From the NCBI RefSeq assembly GCF_001428335.1, contig NZ_LMSG01000012.1, positions 126,659-190,658 of the forward strand: 64,000 nucleotides of DNA. Direction: 5' to 3'. The first letter of the stretch is position 1, and each line of letters starts with the position of its first letter. The notes under the pieces are model-generated. The model saw nothing but the letters and a program-made list of their open reading frames with translations, was not told the origin of the DNA and made no database searches. The DNA comes from Arthrobacter sp. Soil762 (GTDB lineage: Bacteria > Actinomycetota > Actinomycetes > Actinomycetales > Micrococcaceae). Position numbers and translations under genes: made by a program. Of the stretch, positions 18,257 to 26,306 are shown one piece after another.

Positions 18257-19129
18257 ATGACTGACACCGTCTGGGCGCCGGACGGCAGCAACCTGGTGGT
18301 TCACGCGGACAACGCGGAGTTCCTCCCCTCGCTGCCGGACGGCGCCTTCACCTTGATATACGTCGACCCGCCGTTCAACACCGGCAGGGTCCAGAAGCGC
18401 CAGGAAACGCGGATGGTGCTGAACACCGATGGTGACGGCGACCGGATGGGCTTCAAGGGGCGTTCCTACGACACCATCAAGGGCGCCCTGCACCGGTACG
18501 ACGACGCCTTCAGTGACTACTGGTCGTTCCTGGAACCCCGGCTCGTGGAGGCCTGGCGGCTGCTGGCTGACGACGGCACGCTGTACCTCCACCTGGATTA
18601 CCGGGAGGTCCATTACGCCAAGGTGATGCTTGACGCGATCTTCGGCCGGGAATGCTTCCTCAACGAGATCATCTGGGCGTACGACTACGGTGCCCGCGCC
18701 AAGTACCGCTGGCCCACCAAGCACGACAACATCCTCGTGTACGTCAAGAACCCGGCGAAATACCATTTCGACAACGCCGAGGTGGACCGCGAGCCCTACA
18801 TGGCCCCTGGCCTGGTGACACCGGCCAAGCGGGAGCTCGGGAAGCTGCCCACCGACGTCTGGTGGCACACGATCGTCTCCCCGACGGGCAAGGAAAAGAC
18901 CGGCTACCCCACGCAGAAGCCCGAGGGCCTCATCCGCCGTGTGGTGACGGCGTCAAGCCGGCCCGGTGACTGGTGCCTGGACTTCTTCGCCGGTTCCGGG
19001 ACCCTGGGCGCCGTGGCGGCCAAACTGGACCGGAAGTTCGTGTGTGTGGACCAGAACCAGCCGGCCATCGACGTGATGGCCAAGCGGCTGGGCGCCAAGG
19101 CAACCTTTACGTCGTTCCCGCCCAGCTAA
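18257..19129 (+). CDS. Orphan site-specific DNA methyltransferase (N6-adenine/N4-cytosine type)
   Basis: The 290-residue protein has the catalytic DPPF motif at residues 37-40, TQKPEGLIRR in the C-terminal half and the SAM-binding FFAGSGT at about 242-248. That order, catalytic motif first, is the beta class. DPPF suggests N6-adenine methylation. No restriction endonuclease or specificity gene is nearby, so it looks like a solitary methyltransferase. It starts 8 nt after the helicase stop, with no promoter gap. Its TAA stop is immediately followed by the stop codon of the convergent PHP gene, leaving no room for a terminator. Confidence 0.9.
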   Translation: MTDTVWAPDGSNLVVHADNAEFLPSLPDGAFTLIYVDPPFNTGRVQKRQETRMVLNTDGDGDRMGFKGRSYDTIKGALHRYDDAFSDYWSFLEPRLVEAWRLLADDGTLYLHLDYREVHYAKVMLDAIFGRECFLNEIIWAYDYGARAKYRWPTKHDNILVYVKNPAKYHFDNAEVDREPYMAPGLVTPAKRELGKLPTDVWWHTIVSPTGKEKTGYPTQKPEGLIRRVVTASSRPGDWCLDFFAGSGTLGAVAAKLDRKFVCVDQNQPAIDVMAKRLGAKATFTSFPPS

Positions 19130-19978
19130 TCACGGACGCACCACAGCGGTTCCCGTGCCGAGTTCCTCAATCCGCGCCAGCACATCCGCTGTGGTCAGGT
19201 TTTCTCCCAGCAGGTTCGGTTTGCCCGCTCCGTGGTAATCCGAAGAGCCGGTGATCAGCAGTCCATGCTTGGCTGCAAGGCCCCTGAGGAATTCCCGTCC
19301 CTCCTCGGGGTTGTCGCGGTGGTCGATCTCCAGGCCGGCCAGGCCGGCGTCGATCATGTCGCGGTAGGTGCGCTCCCCCACGATCCGGCCCCGGCCGGAC
19401 GCCACGGGATGCGCGAACACGGGAACACCACCAGCGGCACGGACCAGTTCGACGGCGGTGGCGGGGTCGGGTGCGTAGTGCTGGACAAAGTAGCGCGAAT
19501 GGGACGTCAGGATGGACGCGAACGCCTCCGAGCGGTCTGCCACCACACCGGCCGCCACCAAGGCATCAGCGATGTGCGGCCGGCCCAGGGTAGCCCCGGG
19601 AGCCACATGGTGGATGACGTCGTCCCACGTCAGCGGGTAGTCTTCGGCGAGCAGGGTCACCATGCGTTCGGCCCGCGTGAGGCGCGCGTCCTTGGCCTTG
19701 GTGATCTCTTCAAGCAGCCCAGGGTGGGCAGGATCGTGCAGATAACTCAGCAGATGCACACTGATCCCTTGCGCGGTCCGGCAGGAGACCTCCATGCCAG
19801 GGACCAGGGCCACCCCGTTTTCCAGGGCCGCCAGGGATGCCTCAGCCCAGCCGTCCGTGGAGTCGTGATCGGTCAGCGCCACCACGTCCAGGCCCGCCCG
19901 GGCAGCCGAAGCCAACACATCGGCGGGGGTTTCGGTGCCGTCCGAAACGTTCGAGTGGGCATGCAGGTCAATCCTCAC
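19130..19978 (-). CDS. PHP-domain phosphoesterase (RNase AM/YciV-like)
   Basis: The 282-residue protein has the PHP metal motifs DLHAHSNVSDG at the N terminus, ALTDHDSTDG, PGMEVS and, near the C terminus, GSSDYHG. Homologues (TrpH/YciV) hydrolyse 3',5'-nucleoside bisphosphates or trim short 5' RNA ends, so nucleotide or RNA turnover is the best guess. It starts with GTG at 19978; TAGGCT ends 6 nt upstream, so the mRNA is probably leaderless. Its stop abuts the methyltransferase stop. Confidence 0.9.
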   Translation of the reverse strand: MRIDLHAHSNVSDGTETPADVLASAARAGLDVVALTDHDSTDGWAEASLAALENGVALVPGMEVSCRTAQGISVHLLSYLHDPAHPGLLEEITKAKDARLTRAERMVTLLAEDYPLTWDDVIHHVAPGATLGRPHIADALVAAGVVADRSEAFASILTSHSRYFVQHYAPDPATAVELVRAAGGVPVFAHPVASGRGRIVGERTYRDMIDAGLAGLEIDHRDNPEEGREFLRGLAAKHGLLITGSSDYHGAGKPNLLGENLTTADVLARIEELGTGTAVVRP

Positions 19979-20049
19979 TTGCCCAGCCTAGTTGACCGCG
20001 TCCGCGCCGGTATTGGCCCCCGACTCGGTGCTGGTGAGACGATGGTGCC

Positions 20050-21648
20050 GTGAACGATGCCGAAAACACCCCGACCTCTGTCTCCCAGCCCCTCGACGAG
20101 CGCGTCAACAACCGCTCTCAGCGGCCCAGTTCCGCCGCTTTCAAGGCCTTTATGGCCAGTAACTGGGCGCCGTCCGGGCAGCAGGTGCCGGCGCTCGACG
20201 CCGTGGCCAACTACGCCGCGGCCCGGCGCAAGGCCATCTCAGAGAAGTTCAAAGGCGAACGCCTGGTCATCCCCGCCGGTCCGCTGAAGGTCCGCTCCAA
20301 CGACTGCGACTACCGGTTCCGTCCGCATTCCGGCTTCGCGCATCTCACCGGACTGGGCCTGGATCATGAGCCGGACGCCGTGCTCATTCTGGAACCGGCC
20401 GGTGAAGGAAAGGGCGACGGCGGCAGTCACCACCGTGCCACGCTGTACTTCCGTCCGCTGGCCGGCCGGGATACAGAACAGTTCTACGCTGACTCCCGTT
20501 CCGGCGAGTTCTGGATCGGTGCACGGCCCACCCTGGCCGAGTTCGAAGCGCGTCTGGGCCTGGCCACCGCCCATATCGATGGACTTGAATCGGCGATCAC
20601 CAAGAACGTGGGTGCCCCGGAGATCGGCGGCATCTCCATCCGACTGGTGCGCAAGGTGGACGAGAACATCGACGCCCTGGTGGATACTGCCCGGTACAAC
20701 ACTGCCAAGGACCCGGACAACCTGGACCTGGCTGTCCTGGATGCACTGGATGAAAAGCTTTCCGAAGCGCTGTCTGAACTCCGCCTCCTGAAGGATGAGT
20801 GGGAAATCGAACAGATGATGACTGCAGTAGCTGCGACTGTCGAGGGCTTTGTGGAGGTAGTCAAGGCCCTGCCCCGCGCCCTGACCCATGCCCGCGGCGA
20901 GCGCGTGGTGGAAGGCGCGTTCTTTGCCCGTGCCCGCGAGGTAGGCAACGAACTGGGCTACGACACTATCGCCGCCGCCGGCAACAACGCCACAGTCCTG
21001 CACTGGACGCGGAACACCGGCAGGATCAACGCCGGCGAAATGCTGCTGCTGGACGCCGGCGTTGAAGCGGACTCGCTCTACACCGCCGACGTCACCCGGA
21101 CCCTGCCAGTCAACGGCACGTTCACCGCAGTCCAGCGAAAGGTCTACGAGGCAGTCCTGGATGCCGCCGACGCCGGATTCGCCGCCGCCCAGCCGGGTGC
21201 CAAGTTCCGGGACATCCACACCGCGGCCACCAACGTGTTGGCGGAACGTCTAGCCGAGTGGGGGCTGCTCCCGGTGAGTGTCGAGGAAGCCGTCAGCACG
21301 GAAGGCCAGCAGCACCGCCGCTGGATGCCGCACGGCACCAGTCACCACCTTGGCCTCGATGTCCACGACTGCGCCCAGGCAAAGCGCGAACTGTACCTCG
21401 ACGGCATCCTGACGGAGGGCATGGTCTTCACCATCGAACCCGGCCTGTACTTCAAGAACGAGGACCTGGCCATCCCGGCGGCGTACCGCGGCATTGGCGT
21501 GCGGATCGAGGACGACATCCTCATGACGGCCGATGGTCCGGTGAACCTCAGCGCCGCACTGCCCCGCAAGGCCGACGACGTCCAGTCCTGGATGGCAGGC
21601 ATCTACCAGGAGCTGGACGGTGGTTTGGCAAGCGGAGGCTTCCGCTAG
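20050..21648 (+). CDS. pepP: Xaa-Pro aminopeptidase (aminopeptidase P, M24B)
   Basis: The 532-residue protein has an N-terminal creatinase-like domain and a C-terminal pita-bread metallopeptidase domain. The metal ligands are visible as LLLDAGVE, ADVTRT, HGTSHHLGLD, IEPGLYF and RIEDDI. It removes N-terminal residues preceding proline. The length exceeds E. coli PepP (about 440), mainly through the N-terminal 45 residues. It starts with GTG at 20050, divergent from the PHP gene across 71 bp, with no obvious Shine-Dalgarno. Confidence 0.95.
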   Translation: MNDAENTPTSVSQPLDERVNNRSQRPSSAAFKAFMASNWAPSGQQVPALDAVANYAAARRKAISEKFKGERLVIPAGPLKVRSNDCDYRFRPHSGFAHLTGLGLDHEPDAVLILEPAGEGKGDGGSHHRATLYFRPLAGRDTEQFYADSRSGEFWIGARPTLAEFEARLGLATAHIDGLESAITKNVGAPEIGGISIRLVRKVDENIDALVDTARYNTAKDPDNLDLAVLDALDEKLSEALSELRLLKDEWEIEQMMTAVAATVEGFVEVVKALPRALTHARGERVVEGAFFARAREVGNELGYDTIAAAGNNATVLHWTRNTGRINAGEMLLLDAGVEADSLYTADVTRTLPVNGTFTAVQRKVYEAVLDAADAGFAAAQPGAKFRDIHTAATNVLAERLAEWGLLPVSVEEAVSTEGQQHRRWMPHGTSHHLGLDVHDCAQAKRELYLDGILTEGMVFTIEPGLYFKNEDLAIPAAYRGIGVRIEDDILMTADGPVNLSAALPRKADDVQSWMAGIYQELDGGLASGGFR

Positions 21649-21658
21649 AGGTCTTTGC

Positions 21659-21690
21659 GTCCAGCGCATCTCGGCAGCGATGCGCTGGAC
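21659..21690 (+). terminator. Terminator-like hairpin after pepP
   Basis: GTCCAGCGCAT (21659-21669) pairs perfectly with ATGCGCTGGAC (21680-21690) around a 10-nt loop, 10 nt after the pepP stop. There is no strong T-run behind it. Confidence 0.7.
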
Positions 21691-21723
21691 GACCATACTC
21701 CTTGGTGAAACTCTCATAACAGT

Positions 21724-21766
21724 TTTTGGCAATCGCTTGCCAAAAGTTGGCGTTGATGAATACGCT
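21724..21766 (+). promoter_or_regulatory. LacI-type operator and promoter for the carbohydrate importer
   Basis: A perfect palindrome, TTTTGGCAA and TTGCCAAAA separated by TCGC (21724-21745), has the central CpG typical of LacI-family operators. Its right half supplies a TTGCCA -35 (21737-21742), 18 nt from TACGCT (21761-21766), so a bound repressor would block RNA polymerase. A second possible -10 (TAGACT) lies at 21787-21792. No LacI-type regulator gene is in this window. Confidence 0.75.
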
Positions 21767-21846
21767 AGCCGCAGAGAAAGAAAATCGTAGACTGAGTCCC
21801 AGTCTCGGGTCTCTGCCGCAATGTATGTCTTCAAAGGAGAAGTCTC

Positions 21847-23217
21847 ATGGGTATGTCCAAACCGCGTCGCCTCGGCACTATCGCCGCAGCGGCCATTTCC
21901 GTCCTGATGCTGGCCGCATGCGGGGGCTCGGGCGGTACGGGCGGTACCACCTCCGGCGCCTCGGGCGGCAAGGTGGACGGCACCGGAAAAACGCTTAATG
22001 TGCTGATGAACGTCACCGCACAGTATCCGCAGGAACAGCAGGCCTGGTTCAAGGAAATGGGCGCCAAGTTCAAGGCGGAAACCGGAGCCGACATCCAGTG
22101 GGAGACGTTCGCCAGCGCCAATGACGAGATGACCCGGATCCAGACGTCAGTCGTCTCGGGCCAGGGCCCTGACGTCTACGGGCTCGGCACCACGTTCACC
22201 CCCACGGCTTACTCCACGGGGGCGTTCGTGAAACTGGGTGACAACGAATGGAACCAGCTCGGCGGCAAGGACAAGTTCGTTCCCGCGGCGCTTGGCATTT
22301 CCGGTCCGGATGAAGGCAACCAGATCGGTATCCCGTTCGTAAGCCGGCCGTTCGTGATGGCCTACAACACCGAGCTGCTGGCAGCTGCCGGGATCGAAAA
22401 GCCCGCCACCACCTGGGATGAATTCACCGAGCAGGCAAAGAAGCTCACCACGGGCGACCAGTACGGTGTTGCCGTGGCCTACAAGGACAACTTCGACCCC
22501 TGGAAGTACATCTGGGGCATGTCCATCCAGGCTGGCAACCCCATCATCGACGGAAGCAAGGTCCGTCTGGATGACCCCATCACCAAGAAGGCCTACGAGA
22601 CCTACTTCGGCTGGGTGACCAAGGACAAGGTGGTCGACCCGTCCTCCGTTGGTTGGGCCAACCCGCAGGCACTCGCGGCCTTCGCAGCCGGCAAGGCAGC
22701 TTACTTCCCCATGACCTCGCCGCTGTCCATCCCCGCACTGGATGCCTCGGCCGTCAAAGGCAAGTACAAGTACGCCCTGATGCCCACCGTTCCTCCGGGC
22801 GAGACCTCCAACCCGTCCGGCGCTAAGCCTGCCACCAGCATCCTCTCCGGTGACAACCTCGTGGTAGCTGACTACTCGAAGCAGAAAGACCTCGCCTTCG
22901 CGTTCGTCAAGATGATCACCGACAAGGATGTCCAGCTCAACTACTTCAAGGTCTTCGGCCAGCTTCCCGCCAACCAGGAAGCCGCGAAGGAACTTGCAAC
23001 CAACGAAGTGATCGCGCCGGCCCTTGAGTCGGGAGCCAAGTCCGTAGCGACGCCGTTCAGCGGTGCGTGGGGCGATGTCCAGCTGTCACTGACCAACGTG
23101 GTTGTCCAGTCCATTCCGGATCTTTCCTCCGGCGCGGTCAGCGGCTCCAACCTGTCCCAGCGGCTCAAGGACGAACAGGCCAAATCGCAGACCGCACTGG
23201 ACCGGGCCAAGAAGTAA
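21847..23217 (+). CDS. Carbohydrate ABC transporter substrate-binding lipoprotein
   Basis: The 456-residue protein has a signal peptide with lipobox LMLAAC followed by a Gly/Ser/Thr linker, then a family-1 extracellular solute-binding fold (KTLNVLMNVT, KFKAETG, AFAAGKAAYFPM). AAAGGAG sits 6 nt before the ATG. It captures a sugar outside the membrane for the two permeases downstream. Neighbours resemble the region around lpqY-sugA-sugB in mycobacteria as I recall it, so a trehalose-like or other alpha-glucoside is a reasonable guess, not a demonstrated substrate. Confidence 0.93.
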   Translation: MGMSKPRRLGTIAAAAISVLMLAACGGSGGTGGTTSGASGGKVDGTGKTLNVLMNVTAQYPQEQQAWFKEMGAKFKAETGADIQWETFASANDEMTRIQTSVVSGQGPDVYGLGTTFTPTAYSTGAFVKLGDNEWNQLGGKDKFVPAALGISGPDEGNQIGIPFVSRPFVMAYNTELLAAAGIEKPATTWDEFTEQAKKLTTGDQYGVAVAYKDNFDPWKYIWGMSIQAGNPIIDGSKVRLDDPITKKAYETYFGWVTKDKVVDPSSVGWANPQALAAFAAGKAAYFPMTSPLSIPALDASAVKGKYKYALMPTVPPGETSNPSGAKPATSILSGDNLVVADYSKQKDLAFAFVKMITDKDVQLNYFKVFGQLPANQEAAKELATNEVIAPALESGAKSVATPFSGAWGDVQLSLTNVVVQSIPDLSSGAVSGSNLSQRLKDEQAKSQTALDRAKK

Positions 23218-23250
23218 GCCCGACCCACCAATTGCGGAAGGTTACGGAAA

Positions 23251-24237
23251 ATGGCTAGCAGTGTTACCGAGCCCCGGCCATCGGACAGCAGTCCGGTGGC
23301 CAGGGCGGCCGCCGGACCCGGCGAAACCACACCCCCTGGGAAACGCCGGAAGGGGCTGAGCGAACGGAACCGGCCGCTGTGGCTCCTGATTCCCGGCGGG
23401 CTGCTGATGACGATTGTCATCCTCGTCCCCCTGGCCATGGGCATTTGGATGTCACTGATTGATCTGGATCAGTACACCCTGCGCCGATGGGTCAGTGCCG
23501 AATTCATTGGCATCAAGAATTACATTGAAGCGGCGGTCAGCAGTGACCTGCTCCGCTCCATCTGGCTTTCTGTTTCCTTCGCGGTGATCTCCACCGCGGT
23601 GACCGTCCCGCTGGGGGTGGCCGCCGCCGTCGTTACCCAGAACGCCTACCGTGGCCGCGCCCTGGTGCGGTCCGTCTTCCTGATCCCTTATGTCCTGCCG
23701 TCGTTCGTGGTGGCCAGTGTGTGGCGGACAATGCTGCAGCCGGACGGCATCGTGAATGTGACGCTGAACAATTTGGGAATGGACGGCGGATTGTGGCTGA
23801 ACGGCCCCAACTCGTACTGGACGCTGGTTTGGGTGGAAATCTGGGCGGCCTGGCCGTTCATCTACCTCCTGGCCCTGTCGGGCCTACAGGCTGTGGATCA
23901 CGAGGTCCACGAGGCATCGGCCCTGGACGGGGCACTGTGGTGGAACAAGCTGCGGTACGTGATCTTCCCCTACCTGAAAGGACCGGTTTCGCTCGCCTTC
24001 CTGCTTGCCACCTTGAACCACATCAACAACTTCACTCTGCCCTATGTCCTGTTTGGTGCGCCGGCACCGTCGGACGTGAATGTGCTGCCGATCCTGGTGT
24101 ACGTCACCAGTTTCCAGAGCTTCCGGTTTGGCCTCAGCGCCGCCATGGCGGTCGTTTCGCTGATCCTGATCGCCATTCCGCTGTTCATCTACCTGCGCGC
24201 AGTCCGGCTTGATGTGCACGAAGGAGGAAAGAAATGA
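23251..24237 (+). CDS. Carbohydrate ABC transporter permease (MalF type)
   Basis: The 328-residue protein has a disordered N terminus of about 35 residues and six predicted membrane helices. The permease coupling loop is recognisable as EVHEASALDGALWWNKLRYVIFPYLKGP (EAA motif). It forms half of the transmembrane channel with the next gene. It starts 33 nt after the binding-protein stop, and its stop overlaps the start of the second permease by 4 nt. Confidence 0.94.
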   Translation: MASSVTEPRPSDSSPVARAAAGPGETTPPGKRRKGLSERNRPLWLLIPGGLLMTIVILVPLAMGIWMSLIDLDQYTLRRWVSAEFIGIKNYIEAAVSSDLLRSIWLSVSFAVISTAVTVPLGVAAAVVTQNAYRGRALVRSVFLIPYVLPSFVVASVWRTMLQPDGIVNVTLNNLGMDGGLWLNGPNSYWTLVWVEIWAAWPFIYLLALSGLQAVDHEVHEASALDGALWWNKLRYVIFPYLKGPVSLAFLLATLNHINNFTLPYVLFGAPAPSDVNVLPILVYVTSFQSFRFGLSAAMAVVSLILIAIPLFIYLRAVRLDVHEGGKK

Positions 24238-25151
24238 CCATCGACGCGGCAAACCCGATCGAGCAGCAGAAGAAGCAGTCCATCCGGCGTGACGCTGCCC
24301 TGGAGGTCACCCGCCTCCTGCCCCGGCCTCTGCTGGCCACGCTTACTGTCCTGCTCTGCGCCCTGGTGCTGGTTCCCATCCTGTATATATTCCTGGCCTC
24401 GCTGAATACGGATGTGGGCGTCGCCAGCGGTGAGTTCTGGCCGAGCAGCTTCTCCCTGGAGAGCTACACCAAGATCTGGGACTCCGTGGGGCTGGCGAAA
24501 GCCATCGGCAACAGCCTGATCGTTTCCGGTGCCACGGCCATTGTCTCCGCCATCATGGCAGTTGGCACGGCGTACGTGCTGGTGCGGTTTGAGTTCGTCG
24601 GCCGCCTGACGGTGCTGCGCGGGCTGCTGGGTCTCCAGTCCATCCCGGGAACCCTCATGCTGCTGCCCGTGTTTGTGCTCTTCTCGTCCGCAGGCACCTA
24701 TTTGGGTGTGACCGTCATCGGCACGCTCTGGGGCCTGTTTATCGCCTACCTGACGTTCGCCTTGCCGTTCTCAACGTGGGTGATGGTCACCTACCTCCGC
24801 GGCCTGCCTCGGGAACTGGAGGAAGCGGCGCGCATTGACGGTGCCTCCAACCTCGGGATCCTGTTCCGGATCATCATTCCGCTCAGCTGGCCCGGAATCA
24901 TCGTTTCCGCGATTTTCGCCTTCCTGCTGGGCTGGAATGACGTGCTGTTCGCGTCGGTATTCACCCGCCCGGACACGCACACAGCCGCAGTTGCGCTACA
25001 GGTGTTCGCGTCCGCTGTTGAGGGCGGAGCAATCCCCGTGTACTCGCAGTTGATGGCAGCTTCGCTGGTTTGTGCTGTCCCTGTGGTGGTGCTGTACTTC
25101 ATGTTCCAGAAGTACCTCGTTGGCGGCCTGACAGCTGGCGGCGTCAAGTAG
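24234..25151 (+). CDS. Carbohydrate ABC transporter permease (MalG type)
   Basis: The 305-residue protein has six predicted helices and the coupling loop ELEEAARIDGASNLGILFRIIIPLS, the MalG-type EAA motif. The ATG overlaps the stop of the first permease (ATGA). No ATPase gene follows; in actinobacteria such importers usually share one MsiK/SugC-type ATPase encoded elsewhere. A large palindromic terminator ends the operon. Confidence 0.94.
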   Translation: MTIDAANPIEQQKKQSIRRDAALEVTRLLPRPLLATLTVLLCALVLVPILYIFLASLNTDVGVASGEFWPSSFSLESYTKIWDSVGLAKAIGNSLIVSGATAIVSAIMAVGTAYVLVRFEFVGRLTVLRGLLGLQSIPGTLMLLPVFVLFSSAGTYLGVTVIGTLWGLFIAYLTFALPFSTWVMVTYLRGLPRELEEAARIDGASNLGILFRIIIPLSWPGIIVSAIFAFLLGWNDVLFASVFTRPDTHTAAVALQVFASAVEGGAIPVYSQLMAASLVCAVPVVVLYFMFQKYLVGGLTAGGVK

Positions 25152-25164
25152 GACAGCTTCGAGC

Positions 25165-25218
25165 AACAAACAACTCCGCCCGGAACAGCAGCTGCTGTTC
25201 CGGGCGGAGTTGTTTGTT
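25165..25218. terminator. 54-bp perfect palindrome, bidirectional terminator
   Basis: Bases 25165-25218 form an uninterrupted inverted repeat of 2 x 27 bp with no spacer, centred at AGCAG|CTGCT. The inner part is GC-rich and both ends carry A-rich/T-rich runs (AACAAACAA and TTGTTTGTT), so the hairpin has a U-tract on either strand. It separates the sugar importer from the convergent stress-protein gene. Confidence 0.92.
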
Positions 25219-25272
25219 TACTGCGTGCCTTGCTCCTTGGGCCATGGATAAACAGGCCTCCGGCGGCGTCGC

Positions 25273-26229
25273 CTAAGGCGTGGATTCGCCGGAGTCCTTG
25301 GCGGAGTCAGGCTGGGCCTGCGTCCGGGACCGATCTGAGCTGGGCTGTCCTGTGCTGGCCTCGCCTGCGGTGGCCTGGTCTGAGACGCGGACGCCGTACT
25401 GCGGCCGTCCGTCAGGAAGGTCCGGGTAGCGGACGGCGGCAGCGGGAGCCTTCGCAGGCTGGGCGGCTGCCTCCGGCTGCGTGCCCTGGTCCGGGCCGGC
25501 GGCCTGGCCCACGCCTTGGGCTGTCCCTTGGCCCGAAGTTCCGGCACCCTGCTGTCCGTAGGGGTCATTCCAACTGGCAGGGCGTGCGGGTGCCGGACCA
25601 GGCTGATTGCCCGGCTGGCCCGGCATGCCGGGCTGCTGACCCTGCTGACCGGGCTGGCCGGGCTGGCCGTACTGCTGGTCCTGGTAGCCCTGGGGATTGT
25701 ATGGGGCGGCAGCTGCGTCCGAGCGGGTCATGGGCAGTTGCTGGAGCAGCCGGCGCGCGTCATGGGCGGCTTCAACGGACACCACAACGTCGTAGCTGGT
25801 GGCCACCACCTGGCTGGTGGAGGTGAAATCCCGCTTTCCGCGCTGCATGGCATACGTGACGATCCCGAACAGCATAAAGAAGGCGGCGCCCATCAGCACA
25901 GACGCCAGGATCGAGAAGTAGCCGGGCGATGGTGCGAAGAAGGAAAGCATGACGCCAACGAAGAGGCCGAACCACATACCGCTGAGCGCCCCGGAGAGAG
26001 CCACCCGCGGGTAGCTGAGGCGGCCGGTCACCCGCTCAACCATCTTCAGTTCGTTGCCCACGATGGAAACCATGTGAACCGGGAACTGCTGGTCGGCGAG
26101 GTAGTCCACCGCCTTCTGGGCATCCAAGTAGGAGGTGTACGAGCCGACGGTGTCGCCGGTGGGCACCGTGCGGGCGTCGTCGGGCCCACTGGGGCCACCG
26201 GCCTTGGGAGCACCAAAAATGTTTGACAT
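25273..26229 (-). CDS. General stress protein (YflT/GSP17M-like domain) with Gln/Gly/Pro-rich tail
   Basis: From the ATG at 26229 the protein has 318 residues. Residues about 30-60 (YTSYLDAQKAVDYLADQQFPVHMVSIVG) match the general-stress-protein 17M domain. Two hydrophobic helices follow (WFGLFVGVMLSFFA and FSILASVLMGAAFFMLFGI), so it is membrane-bound. The C-terminal half is low-complexity, rich in Gln, Gly, Pro and Ala. Its function is unknown; the family name comes from stress induction in Bacillus. The start at 26253 is less likely because MSNIFG is the usual beginning. It is divergent from the MgtE-like gene. Confidence 0.82.
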   Translation of the reverse strand: MSNIFGAPKAGGPSGPDDARTVPTGDTVGSYTSYLDAQKAVDYLADQQFPVHMVSIVGNELKMVERVTGRLSYPRVALSGALSGMWFGLFVGVMLSFFAPSPGYFSILASVLMGAAFFMLFGIVTYAMQRGKRDFTSTSQVVATSYDVVVSVEAAHDARRLLQQLPMTRSDAAAAPYNPQGYQDQQYGQPGQPGQQGQQPGMPGQPGNQPGPAPARPASWNDPYGQQGAGTSGQGTAQGVGQAAGPDQGTQPEAAAQPAKAPAAAVRYPDLPDGRPQYGVRVSDQATAGEASTGQPSSDRSRTQAQPDSAKDSGESTP

Positions 26230-26306
26230 ACACCCATTCTTGCCCATCAGCATGTATGCCGCCTGTAAATTCAGCTAAAAGAGAGCAGACTCGGTAGCCT
26301 GTAGAC

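Noticed and set aside
18257..19129. Restriction-modification system around the methyltransferase
   Set aside because: Neither neighbour encodes an endonuclease or specificity subunit; the flanking genes are an RNA helicase and a PHP phosphoesterase.
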